Shown piece by piece: positions 24,262-35,060 of a DNA stretch of 64,000 nt. The notes under the pieces are model-generated. The model was not told where the DNA came from. It did not search any database and saw only the letters and a list, made by a program, of their open reading frames with translations. A program made the translations under genes and the position numbers. Each line of letters opens with the position of its first letter. Positions within the stretch are counted from its first letter, which is position 1. Source of the stretch: Ornithodoros turicata (Eukaryota; Arthropoda; Arachnida; Ixodida; Argasidae); contig NC_088206.1 in the NCBI RefSeq assembly GCF_037126465.1, positions 51,378,841 through 51,442,840 on the forward strand, written 5' to 3'.

Positions 24262-24653
24262 TGGCCAAATCAGTAATGCGTGCAGCTCTGGTAAAATCGT
24301 GTCAGCACATGTTGAACAGTAGCTTCGAGACCCAAATAACCAGACTGAGATGTGCTGGATTTCCTGAGAATGTGCTAGTAGATGTTGCTGAGGCCTTACT
24401 GAAGCAGCTTAGGGGATCTACTCCGAAATGGACCTTTCTCATGCCCCTTGCCAGGCCAGTGGTCATACCCTATGTACACAGGGTATCTCACAATATAAAA
24501 AGGATTGCGGGCAGGTTTGATATTCAGGTTATATTCTCTGCTCCACGCAAGTTGCAAAGTCTTTGCTCACACATTAATAAAGAACCTAATGTTTGGGGGT
24601 GTGGCATTCGCCAGAAGAAGCCTTTTGTTGCCTGCGACGTAGGCGCCATATAT

Positions 24654-25333
24654 TATATGGCGCCTAAGTCGCTAATATATATATATATATATATATTTTT
24701 TTTTTCGGACGTTAATAAAAAGCCAAATCTTCCTGTTTCTCGTCATTTCAACCAGTCTGGTCATTCAATAAATGACGTTGCCATTTTTATTCTTCAATCA
24801 AACTTTACCTCCGATAGAGGCAGGGAACAACGCGAGTCTTACCTCATTTACAAATTCCAATCAATCATTAACGAAGATCCCGGTGTACTTTCAACAGTAA
24901 GGAATCTGGTCGTCTAGATGGGATATACTTTCCCATTTTTTTCCCTTTTATTTTCCTTTTTTTTTCTTTTCAGCTATGTCCTCAGTACAGCTCACCCTGA
25001 GCTGGCTCCCCAAGAAAGATGACATCACCACCCGGACTTGACCTTGCGGAATGTTCCAGAATATGACTCAGACAACTGCCACGTGGCATACTTGCGCCGA
25101 TTGTGACGTCACCCAGGAAACCTATTTAAGCAATATGCAACCCTTGTACCTCTTTTGTCCTGACGAAGACAGTGCCACTGTCGAAACGTCGACCATTCTT
25201 TTTTTAATCTATGTGTTAAATTGCCCATTAAATAATTTAGTTTTTGTTAACGTTCCTGTAATCTGTAGTCCAAGTCTTATTATTTCACTTTTATTCAACT
25301 TCGTAGCCGTCTGATATATTAACCTATTTGTTC

Positions 25334-25364
<31 letters not shown>

Positions 25365-25371
25365 ATATTAT
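24654..25371 (+). mobile_element. PLE-B 3' fragment nested in PLE-A
   Basis: This segment splits the PLE-A GIY-YIG domain at an atatatt target. It encodes only the end of another PLE nuclease (LPVSRHFNQSGHSINDVA... RESYLIYKFQ), with a stop near 24917. About 450 bp of 3' sequence with a hammerhead core follow. At its left junction, 24655-24672 is an inverted copy of the adjoining PLE-A bases 24635-24653 with one mismatch. (TA)n tracts line both edges. Confidence 0.78.
25156..25194 (+). ncRNA. Hammerhead ribozyme core in PLE-B
   Basis: CTGACGA (25160-25166) is followed by a 6-bp stem II (25168-25173 with 25177-25182), then GAAA (25183-25186) and a palindromic ACGT stem III. Predicted cleavage follows C25190. 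Stem I has three clear pairs (25157-25159 with 25191-25193). The layout matches the PLE-type minimal hammerhead and resembles 6493-6536, but stem I is short, so activity as a monomer is doubtful. Confidence 0.7.
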
Positions 25372-25872
25372 ATATTCTATTCCTCTAGATTGTGGTGCGT
25401 GCTATATTGGTCAGTCGGGGCGGTGCTTGAACGTCCGACTTATGGAACATGCATCGACTATACGCCGCACTCCATCAGGCCACCTTGGCCTGCACTGTAG
25501 GGACTGCGAGTGCATACCATGCTTCGAAAAAACATCTGTTCTGTGCAAGAACTCTGATAAGACTGTACGGGAGATAACTGAAGCCTTTTGTATTCACAGA
25601 AAAGGGATGCACTGTATCAGTGCCCTGTCCCTTGCGCTGACTGACCTAGAAAAAGGGTTTCTAAACGTGGAGTGTGGGGTTGACCTTGCGGGCCCACGTG
25701 GACCACACTAGGGGCATAGAATTTTGTGTAGCTAGTGCGCCACGTATTTTCCTTTTGATTGTTTAAATATGCCTGCGCAAATAAATTCCTGTCAGTTGAG
25801 AGTTTGCAGATACGTTTGTCTCCTTGTTTTAACCGCTCTTCGTCCCGTCTCAGTGCTGCATTGTAGCGACAT

Positions 25873-26310
25873 AAATGAAACATACCTGACCTGATCCAAA
25901 TTAACCGTTCTGAGTCTGGAACACACAAAGAGAAAAACGCAACACACGCCACAACATTAACAGATAGGCAAATGAGCTGTAGCGAGCTCCACCTTGGGGC
26001 AAAGTCAACAAGTAATTCACCAAAAGTCAATGAGCGCCTGAAATGTAACATCTCTGACTGGTAGCAGGACGGTCCACGTTCAATTCCTGGTGCTAGCACT
26101 GACTGGCTTTTTCATGAATTATTTGTTGAAGTTTCGGTGTGCTTGAGAACCACTCGTCAACCATAGTATCCTCATGAGGTGATGAGGGTTTGTCATCCCA
26201 AAGAGACTCCCTTTCTGGCATGTGTCCTTATGGATGCTCATGACTGCAGAAAAAAAAATAAAGAAAGAGCACTTAATGACAAGAAATGGATAGTCGTATT
26301 TACTGTATAA
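25873..26310. other. Possible tRNA-derived SINE piece at about 26030-26105
   Basis: A B-box-like stretch (ggtccacgttcaattcctgg) at about 26071-26090 is preceded by a weak A-box-like region. The rest of the interval shows nothing identifiable. Confidence 0.3.
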
Positions 26311-26318
26311 TGATTGTG

Positions 26319-26664
26319 CACAACAGAAAGAAGACTTTCGCACAGAAGGCTGTACTTCTCGAGGTCTAACATCAAGTTACAAAATTCCAGAATATATAAG
26401 ACATGTTGTAAGGTAGAGAACAAGTAGAGTTATTGAGTTATCGAGTTGTGTTGAGGGGGGAGTTGTACCCCCTTTTTATTTTATTATATATGATTGTACA
26501 ATTATTTTTATGTCTGTACCAACCCTCGCTCTCTACATTACAACATGTTTTATATATTCTGGAATTTTGTAACTTCATGTTAGACGTTAACAAGAGCAGC
26601 CTTGTGCACGAAAGTCTCGTCTCATTAAAGTTTAGATGCTCTCAACAGTCTTCTTTCTGTTGTG
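26319..26664. repeat. Imperfect inverted repeat, about 100-bp arms
   Basis: Positions 26319-26421 pair with 26529-26664 with about 10 percent mismatch over most of the length. The right arm carries an extra block of about 35 bp. Both arms share ttccagaatatata and an agaaagaagac block. It resembles a small foldback element. Transcription would give a long hairpin RNA. Confidence 0.6.
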
Positions 26665-27371
26665 AATCTCTATTGCAGCGTACCTGCACATTGCTGTTCT
26701 ACGTACTGTGACTTTGCACTAAGAGTATGGACTTTGGGTAAAAAGACTACACAGCACTGTTCAGGTACTTTTTTCCTATCGAACAGTATGTATGTATGCA
26801 GTATGCACACAGTATTTGTGCACCGGACGCACTAAAAACGTAATGAATGTGGCATTGCCCACAGTAATGCACCAAATTCAACACAATTATTGTAGAATCC
26901 AGGTATTTTAGCTTACATGTCAATCCAGTACCACATCCAGTGTGAAGTTGTGACAAATAAATAGTTTCCATTTTTCTTAGCTCTCAGAACACAGACAGTG
27001 AATTAATAAGAGTAGACAATGTTAACATGAATTCTAGGGCTATTCTTCAATTAAAGATTCAGAGATAGTAAAGGCACCTTCCTCAATGGACGTTGATGAC
27101 ACTGAAAATTCTAAAACGTTATCAGAGGCGACATCAGCTTCTGTGTGTCAAAGGATTGTATGTCCAACAGCAATCCAGTTAACAGTAACAAAAATGTGCA
27201 AAAGGCAAATTAACTGAACTAATGTAATGTACCTTCTATATCAGACAGTGAAGCTTGTAACACCCCATCCACAGGAACCAGTGTCCAGGCAGCAAAAGTG
27301 CTTGAAGTGGGAGGTAGCAGCTAATTGGAATAGCGACCTTTGTTTTCCACCCTGAAAGCACAGGTTGTAAT

Positions 27372-28562
27372 CAGGGTGTCGAACCGAACCCGAACCGAAA
27401 ACCGTACCCGAACCGTTAATTTTGCCGGAACCGTACCCGAACCCGAACCGAAATTTTCATGACACTGTTGAACCCGAACCGGAGCAGAACCGTAAAAAGT
27501 AATAGCGGTAACCGGTTCGCAACAAAACGGTTCGGACATAAAAGAAGTCAGCATAAGAGTTCCTCTCAATCCCAGGACGAAGACACATTGGTATCATCAT
27601 CAAACGTCCACATCATGAATTTCGGAAATTATCACCTAACAGACAAACGAGGACATATAGTAAGTATACTCTCAGCGTCTTTTTAACACGCTGAAGCGCA
27701 GTTGTCCTTGTGAGCGCCGTGTCTAGCGCCCCACGCACGCGCTGCGGCGTCGACTCTTCAGAGACGAGGCGCCAAGCGGACGAATGAAACAGGAATGGAG
27801 TAGGCCAGTTATGTAGCTCTATAGGACGAATATGTGATTAAGTAAGCTCCCAACATTTTCCTTTACACCTGAGCAGTAAAAATTACACTAGTTAGAAACA
27901 TGAGAAGTGGAGAAGTAGCGTACGCAGAAGAGTGCCTGTTTGAATGGTCGTGGTTTGAAAAGTAAATGCAGTTCTGCTTATTGGTAGTGCAGTTGTGTCG
28001 CCTGTTGCCTTGCCTTTGTCTTGCATTTGCCTTTGTGTTGTGGATTAACTAGTACACTGCTGTGAGCTCGGACAGAATAAGGCTGGCAGGCTTATTTTCG
28101 ACATGCTTCAGTACGGTTTCAGATCGATTCACGCTGCGAATGCAGTCTGCCGGCAAGTACCGTCGTCTATGTAACGCTGTCCATCTTATTAGGCTTCCTT
28201 TAAGTGTATCTTGCTGGTACTGTGCGTGTGCAAAAAGAGATTTTAGGAACAGAAAGTAGCAGGTCTACGACCGCTCATCCATTTCTCCTTTCTCTCGCTA
28301 CAGTGAGTACCTGACCGCTAAAAACGTCAATGCAGGCAACAGCGGTACGCTATTAGCCACGCATTTCCTGATAAAAGCAGTTTTATGGAACATATAAAAT
28401 AGAAGCGTTGAACCAGTTCGTGAACCGGTTCGAGATTGAGAACCGGTTTGCGAACCGGTTCGATTTTTGGCATGGCCGAACCGGAACTGAACCGGAACGA
28501 AATCAAAGCAACGCGAACCCGTACCAGAACCGAACCCGTATTGTTTGCGGTTCGACACCCTG
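27372..28562. mobile_element. hAT-like non-autonomous element
   Basis: Ends are CAGGGTGTCGAACCG and its complement. They are flanked by 8-bp repeats gttgtaat (27364-27371) and gttgtaac (28563-28570), differing at one base. Subterminal regions are packed with gaaccg/cggttc motifs, as in many hAT elements whose transposase binds such repeats. No transposase is recognisable in the 1191 bp. Confidence 0.75.
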
Positions 28563-28834
28563 GTTGTAACTGTGAGGGCAGACTTAAAAGTGGTGTCAAG
28601 ATGTCTGCATGCGAGTGCACATGAAAAGTTGAACATACGTGAATACTCAAATTATAACATCACGTTGTCATACCTGTTGGTGGAGGTAGACTGCAACTAA
28701 TGTGTCAGCAATTGAAGATGAAAGATGAGCACTGAGTCTTGAATGAGTCTTGAATGAAAGATGAGGCTTGAAAGATGAGCACTGGGCACAGAGGGTTCTA
28801 ATAATAGGTTCTCTACTTCATGTGGACCAACGTA

Positions 28835-29138
28835 CAGGTTGGGACAAAAGTTTACAGAACGCGTGAGCGACGTACCTTTTCTTCGGTGCGACACCCTTAG
28901 CGGCTGCCGGAAGAGGGTGAGTTCACTGTCTCGGAGGGGTGGAAGGGTGCGCTGCTAGCGACACACAGTGGTAGTTCCGGTGTCGCTGGGAAGTGGAAAC
29001 TACCGCTGTGTGTCGCTAACAGCGGACCCTTTCACCCCTCCGAAACGGTGAACTCACCCCCTTCCGGTGGCCGCTAGGCTGTCACACCTGAGAAAAAGTA
29101 TGCCGCTCGCGTGTTCCGTAAACTTTTGCTCCAACCTC
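28835..29138. mobile_element. Tc1/mariner-like foldback MITE
   Basis: The element starts CAGGTTGGGACAAAAGTTTAC, ends in its near complement, and is flanked by TA on both sides (28833-28834 and 29139-29140). Almost the whole 304 bp is inverted repeat, with arms of about 140 bp around a short loop near 28985. It encodes nothing. Confidence 0.75.
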
Positions 29139-29140
29139 TA

Positions 29141-29650
29141 GCTTCGATTGCTCATCTTAGCTATCGCGCAACCTTTGGTGACGATGACGCAAATGAAAAA
29201 CTCGACGTCGTAAGGTTTTTATACGACTTTGCCAAATTGCGGAACATTTTATGCCCGGACAACACCTTCACCCTGACACCGAACGCAAGCCTTGAATTTC
29301 CGAGCTGTTAGGGTGACAACCCTAAGAAGGTACAAAATATGAATATGTAAGCCCATTCCTACCCATCGGAACCTCTTTTTCCGTTTTTCTTTTTTTTTTT
29401 GTGTGTGTGTGTGGTACGCGCAAGTGTCTACAAGGTGTATTCCCGCATTAAACATCTGCTCATGGAGACATTTTCCCGCTTCCAAGGCAGGTTCCTGAGT
29501 CACGAACAGCAATGTCTGTTTTATGCAATTATTATACCTGTGACTGAAAGTAGACCACTCTTGCTAAACAACTGAACAGGCTGAACGGAGTACGTTCACC
29601 AAGCTACCATTTCCAGACAGGAGAATCTTTCGCATTTTCAGTGATAGCTG
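29141..29650. other. No recognisable feature
   Basis: A short poly-T and (TG)n tract at about 29391-29413 is the only simple structure. Confidence 0.35.
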
Positions 29651-29659
29651 TCTTTGAGC

Positions 29660-30504
29660 CAGACATGTACAAGATACTCAAAAATGTATTTAAGATAAGA
29701 TAATAAATGCTAATGTTAGAATGTCATTAAGGTAGAGTATAGATACATGAAAATTAAAGTAACTAAGATAGAGAACAAAATATATCAAAAAGTATTTGAA
29801 ATACAGTTAAGATACTACTTATCCTTCAACGCAAAAAGGCACGGGTCACTGGTCAATGCGTCAAGTCGCCGCTATGTGACATGAATCACCTAAACCCCGC
29901 GTACAACGCTAGCCGCCGCTGTGTGATAGGAGTCATCTGAACACAAGTCCCAAAAAGATGACAAAGAGATACCACATAACTCCACTAAGTATATGTGACC
30001 CAGTACAAAGCAAACTTCTAGCAGGTCCCTGCTCGGCGAGGTCAGAATTCAGCGTCACCGCGTCAGGGCACACGTAACAGAACCCTCACAGGCCAAGGAT
30101 TAGTATACATGGGGCAAGATCTCTAAATGAAGACTTCGAAGAAGGGCCAGTGTCCGGGTCAAGTCCGAGGGGCTCAGGAAATTTCCACTGAACAAGCAAG
30201 ACAATGGAAGACTAGACACAGAGAGAGAGAGAGAGAGAGAGAGAATATATGATGACGATGATATGGGGGGGGGATGACTTCCGCTCATTGAGCAGAATGC
30301 TACCCCAGAAAGTTTGAGAGGGATATTCAAAATATGTAATTAGAGTATTGAGTAGAAAATAATTTATAAAATAAAATATTTTAAGTATTTTAAATAGAGT
30401 AGAAATACGCAAAACAAAAAGTATTGAGTAGAGTACCAAAATACCACAAATTGTATTTAAAATACAGTATTTTAAATACAATACTCCAAATACGTACACG
30501 TCTG
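29660..30504. mobile_element. hAT-like non-autonomous element with AT-rich ends
   Basis: Ends are CAGACATGTAC and the complement of CAGACGTGTAC, flanked by a perfect 8-bp repeat ctttgagc (29652-29659 and 30505-30512). Both subterminal parts contain many tatttaa/ttaaata motifs. The interior holds a (GA)n tract (about 30218-30244) and no coding sequence. Confidence 0.75.
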
Positions 30505-30512
30505 CTTTGAGC

Positions 30513-31680
30513 CGAGCACACTTGACAAAATCTTGTCATGCAACTTGGCAATACCCGAGGTAACCTAACATCATCAATTCATCATATAAGTGAAATAAGT
30601 ATTAGAATTTATAACTATTTTTCTTTTACTGGACACATGATCACCTGCGTATGACGATTCCTAATGTAGTTGTTTTTTTTATATTTATTTAATTATTTCA
30701 ATGCTTCACCTTTATCTCGAGAATCCTGGCGGAACTGATGTCGGATAACAAAGTTGTTCATCCATCAGTTGGACACCGACCCGACCCGACCCAACCCGCG
30801 AGGCAGACTTTTGTGTTATTATTGCAATGTTTTCGTTATTTTGTTTTTCTTTTTTAAACAGTAGGTAACCTATTGTAACTTTTCCACACTTCTTGTGACA
30901 GGAAGCAGCAGCATTTCTTCCGTAGAGACATTTTCCTGGTCAAGGCACCTTAATTGTAAGAGCGATAAAACCCCGGTGCAGGGGACACAGAGAGACAAAA
31001 CAGACGAAGCACACCTTAATTGCCTGATTCTGTCCTGCTTTCTTGCTTTTTTCAGTTTGTCATAAATGGATATGCTATACCATGAGGATATTTTCAGTGT
31101 GGGCAGTACAATTTTGGAGGGTAAACAAATAGGCACAGCGAAACCAAAACTGTCTGCCCTGTCAGATATATGACACTTCTGGAGTCATTTTGATAAACAA
31201 CGTCACGTTTCAGTGACTTTAGATCTATTTAATGAATCTTAGTACGTCTACACCAGCCTACAGAGTAGTCATTTAGACATAACAGATTACGGATCTGGAA
31301 GGGTTACGTTTCACAGCAAAATCATCCAGTTCAATCAAACTATATTATTTTTCGAAAACGCCGCCTCTGTATTCGTAACACCAAAGAAAATGACGTCAAG
31401 TTGCCTTATTTAATACAATTTGTCAAAGATAAATACCGTATTCGTTTCTCAAACATTTCAGAACATGTTTTCCAGGCAACGATAGAGTATAGACAGGGGT
31501 GACACACAAACAGATTTTCCTCGCTGTTCGTGAAGGCACGTGGTCGCTGATCTTCCATTTTTGAGCGTCATGTCTGCGGCCGGAGCTACAGTTTGCTACA
31601 GACAACCAACGATCGGAAAAATGCGGGGAAAAATTGGGACAAAAAATACGATCGGAAAGGTTAAAACTTCGCTACCCGAC
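30513..31680. other. No recognisable gene; short (CCCGA)n
   Basis: A short run of cccga units lies at 30778-30802. Frames are short and unrecognised. Confidence 0.35.
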
Positions 31681-31701
31681 AGCGGCGCGCCGATCGACTG
31701 A

Positions 31702-31995
31702 AACGGCAGCAGCGAGCATAAATTGACCGGCGGCGTGGCGGCGCGGCGCACACCTCTACGTGCTGTCCGTTCGGCGGGAAGAGTCGCATTGTGGCACAGA
31801 ACCAAATTCTTTTCGTTTGGTTTGCTGGCCGTTGTCTGCACTGTTTCCTTCATCCATGATTTGGACAACAAAGTACAGGTGCAGCTCAGCAACCCATACG
31901 AAAAGCAGCAACTTCTCCACGAGTGTACGCGGGGTCGGTCGTGTCAACCTCGATCGGCTAGTTCAGTATTTCACCGCCGCGCGGCGTCAATTTAA
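31702..31995 (+). CDS. Orphan open frame in CpG-rich block
   Basis: An open frame without an in-frame ATG encodes a basic start, a hydrophobic stretch (FFSFGLLAVVCTVSFI) and then HDLDNKVQVQLSNPYEKQQLL. This looks like the signal-anchor end of a type II membrane protein. The surrounding 31.68-32.7 kb is conspicuously rich in CpG compared with its flanks, which would suit a promoter and first exon. No downstream exon could be tied to it and I do not recognise the family, so it remains a weak candidate. Confidence 0.2.
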   Translation, partial: NGSSEHKLTGGVAARRTPLRAVRSAGRVALWHRTKFFSFGLLAVVCTVSFIHDLDNKVQVQLSNPYEKQQLLHECTRGRSCQPRSASSVFHRRAASI

Positions 31996-32734
31996 CAGAA
32001 AAGCGAATACCTCTTCCCTCGACGTTAACGAGGTGGGGACCATGAAGGAAAGAAACATAGGAGGGGCGGTTTCCAAGTGATATCCGTGGAACCCTTCTGG
32101 CGGTCGAACCAAAACCGCCATTATTTCCTGCCCGCCATGTGACTTTCTTTTCAGTTTCGGTTTGGATCGCTTTGTTACGTGCGTTGGTGTCCGTGTCATT
32201 ATTCGCGTTAGTAATTCTATGCCACCTTTTATATGCTTATTCTTTTATACTGACCTCCTTACAGCACCAAATTCAGACGGATCACTTTTCATCAATTGAG
32301 ATCGCCGTTGTGTTTGGGTCATGTGTGCGGCTAGGTGGTAGTCAGGACTATCCAACAACCCTACGCGCCGGAGGAGAGCGATCCGACAGCCCCCCCCCCC
32401 CCCTTCCCTCGGGCGGGTCAATATAAAAGAGTACGCGTTAGACGTGTGCGCCGAAAACTATTTTTCTGGCGGCGGCGTCCCGCACATTTCCGAACCGGCG
32501 TCAGCGTCACACCGATCTCCTTTCGTCGGCGTGGCTCACTATTTCTTTTTTGTGTGTGTGTGTGTGAATTCGGGTGGTCATTTCGTGACAACACGACCTA
32601 TCGCTTGCAAGTTCATAGGTCGGCGCTCGCGCCAGATCACGTGACCGTTGCCACCCGAATCCGAGTACCAGGAATCTAGCGCTTTTAGTAGCTGGGATCA
32701 CGGTAGGGACATCGCGGTTGCTCGTCTTCGATGG

Positions 32735-32815
32735 TGGTGGTGGAGGTGATGGAACTGCTTGCCTGGAATGCCATCACCGTAACCACTAGACCACGGGAGG
32801 CTCGTTTTCGGGTTC
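32735..32815 (-). repeat. tRNA-like SINE head (A box only)
   Basis: On the minus strand, cccgtggtctagtggttacg resembles the 5' part and A box of tRNA-Glu. A good B box is lacking downstream. It is probably a decayed SINE. Confidence 0.35.
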
Positions 32816-33920
32816 CGTCGTCTGCTTACCCTATGTGAACATCGACGTGCGGGCCAATGACGGCACACGCCACCCTGCCGGTGACGACCGCGATGTGATG
32901 ATGTGACGACACCGGATGTAACTTAGCAATCCGCTGCTCGGTCGCTTCAAAGCCGGGCGGAAAAAGTGCTAGCTGGCAATAGACCTCTTCCTCTTTGTAA
33001 ACAAATAACGTCATAGTGTTCGACAGCGCCACCAATTTGGTAGAGTTGAACTGCGCTCGAAGTTAGAGGCGAACAAGGTCGCGCCCGAAAGCCACGGTCT
33101 TGAGGGAATTACGATGATCCCTGACAGGGACGCGGCCTTCGGTCCTACAGCCTATCAATAGGAGGCAGCGAACAAATGCCCACTCGTAGAACCCAGCCTT
33201 CCCCTCCCCTCCCGATTTGTTTTGGTTTCAGTCTGTCTACCAACCTCATGATGACGTTTTCCGTATAGAGGTCTATTCCTGGCGCTCGGAAAGCGCCACG
33301 AGTACACACGAGATGACTACGTTTTGACGAAGCGAACGCAGTTGCTCGGAATGTGGCAAAAAAAAGAAAAGAAAAAAGAAAGAAAGAAAAAGGACCTGCC
33401 AGGAATTGACCACGCCAATTCGCCATTTGTTTTCTCTTCGCAGTTACAAGATGCGCATCACTTAGTTGCAAGAAATACGTAGGGATTATGAATGCGAGTT
33501 GGTAAAATGTGTAATCACGTAAAATCACGTTGCGTTTATTGACCGTTACGGTGTTGAGAAAGGTAGGTGTGGACGCGATCACATGATCGATTCACGCAAG
33601 CTGCCGCTAAAGTGCCCACAGTTTTACTTACTTATCTGTAAAAGAAATAAACCTAAGACATAATAGGGCCTATCGGGAACGATTGACTGATAATGATTGC
33701 CTGAAAAGATCATGACAGTACAGGTTGCTGAAAAATGAGTGACAGCTCAACGCTAGAGGTCCAACGTGATAAGGGTGCACTGACTGATAGAGATAGGCTG
33801 TTGGCTACTATTTGCTGAGAAAGATTGTCGAACTAGTTCCCTCCATCACAAATAATCAGTCCTTATCAGAAACCACAGAGAACTGATCATGCCCTATCAA
33901 TCAGTCATATCTAGCCTACA
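32816..33920. other. No recognisable feature
   Basis: A minus-strand frame of 145 codons (33145-33582) includes a Phe-rich low-complexity run encoded by an A/G-rich tract. I do not consider it a gene. Confidence 0.35.
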
Positions 33921-33925
33921 CTCCA

Positions 33926-34076
33926 AGCAGCAAAATGTACTGAAAGTCGAGTGCAATAGGGGCGGACGGGTAGGTGGAAGGCCTTGAACAGACCCGCGAA
34001 ACTAAAGAATATTGATAAGACACATACCGTCCACCCCTACTGCACTCAACTTTCAGTACATTGTGCTGCTTGGGAC
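33926..34076. repeat. Foldback MITE, about 48-bp arms
   Basis: 33926-33972 pairs with 34027-34076 with few mismatches (ccaagcagca... / ...tgctgcttggg). The loop is about 54 bp. No target duplication is evident. Confidence 0.6.
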
Positions 34077-34142
34077 AGTGCCACCCATTATCTCTCAGTA
34101 TCGTTATCAGTAGCCAGTGTTGTACCCGCTACCCAAAACTAA

Positions 34143-34890
34143 CATCGTTCAGTGCCTCAGCCGTCTCGCCCGCGCGGGCCACAGCGTTTGGCTTTAGTGT
34201 GTCCCCGGTCACACAGGCCTCCCCGGCAACACATCCGCCGACGCCGCTGCGAAGCAGGCCCACACCTCTGCACCATTGCTATCGGTCCCGCTATCACCCT
34301 CGTCATGCCGACTCCACATACGCCGCATGTGCGCCCAGCACACTCGCCTCTTCACTGAGAGCGCCGTCCCAGCCCGCACTTTCCTTCATTCCATCGATCC
34401 CAAGATGGATCTCACCGTCCCACTGAGCCTCTCTCGAAGGGTGAGCTCACTCCTTCACCGCTTACGACTCAACGTCGCTAAGACCCCATCGCGCCAGTTC
34501 CTCATGGGCAACATAGGTTCTCCACTATGCACGAAATGTGATGTGGTGGCGGACACTACCCACCTCCTCCTGCACTGCCGCCTTTACTCCTCAGCCAGAG
34601 CCGCACTTGAGCAACAGCTCACACACCTCGGCCTGCACCTCACGCTGCGGACCTTACTCGGCCCCGTGCAGCGCGCCCGACAGTGCGTAGTCACCAGACT
34701 GCTCCTCCGTTACCGCGCTGCAACCGACCTACTGGTCGCCCTGTGAACCGGACTGTGCCCGCCTGGGTACTCGCTCTCTGTTTTCTTTTTTTTGGGGGGG
34801 GGGGGGGGGGAATAGCAAGCCGACACCCTGTCTGGCTGACCTTTCCCTCGTTCCTCTTCTTTGTTATTATTAAACATATACCCCCCCCCC
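34143..34890 (+). mobile_element. 5'-truncated LINE with poly(C) tail
   Basis: Flanked by an 8-bp direct repeat aaaactaa (34135-34142 and 34891-34898). The 3' end runs through aatagcaagccgac and taaacatata into ten C, which are followed directly by the target repeat. The poly(C) therefore belongs to the insertion. Only the C-terminal part of ORF2 is present. Confidence 0.82.
34276..34746 (+). pseudogene. LINE ORF2 C-terminal zinc knuckle
   Basis: The frame carries SLLHRLRLNVAKTPS and then a CxxC-H-C knuckle (CTKCDVVADTTHLLLHC). The same order closes the LINE at 50312-50788. This is the region downstream of RNase H in I/R1-type LINEs and probably binds nucleic acid. RT, endonuclease and RNase H are absent. 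Confidence 0.8.
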
Positions 34891-35060
34891 CAAAACTAAG
34901 TAACGAAATACCGCTAGCCACTACACCACAGAAAAGTAACGCAATACTATAGTATCGCTACAAATTTGACAAAAAGCAACGAGATACCGTTACCAAGTAA
35001 AAGTAACGTAAATACTATGCCGCTACATATCCGCTACCGTACCGTTCTCTATGCAGTACC

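Larger units (their letters stand above)
22599..25872 (+). pseudogene. PLE-A, right half of dimer, twice interrupted
   Basis: The plus-strand PLE-A runs 22599-22721, 24262-24653 and about 25372-25872. The gaps are a LINE (22722-24261) and PLE-B. Across the first gap the protein continues from RGLAKS to VMRAALVKSCQH. Across the second it continues from KKPFVACD into the GIY-YIG core (CGACYIGQSGR). Its 3' end matches the other copies up to gtagcgacat. It differs from copies 1 and 2 by several residues, so the two halves of the dimer are older than the 4.35-kb tandem duplication. Confidence 0.8.
34114..35060. mobile_element. Fragment of a hAT-like element, split by a LINE
   Basis: The left end CAGTGTTGTACCCGCTACCC at 34114 matches in reverse the end at 52451-52467 (cgctatgtacaacactg). 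After the LINE at 34143-34890 the gtaac/taccgctac-rich interior continues to about 35060. An A-box-like stretch (complement of gtggtgtagtggctag) lies at about 34913-34930. The right terminus was not found. Confidence 0.5.

Noticed and set aside
32735..32815. Functional tRNA-Glu gene
   Set aside because: Only the 5' third matches; there is no B box or acceptor pairing.
33145..33582. 145-codon minus-strand frame
   Set aside because: Part of its length comes from an A/G-rich low-complexity tract; no domain or exon structure.
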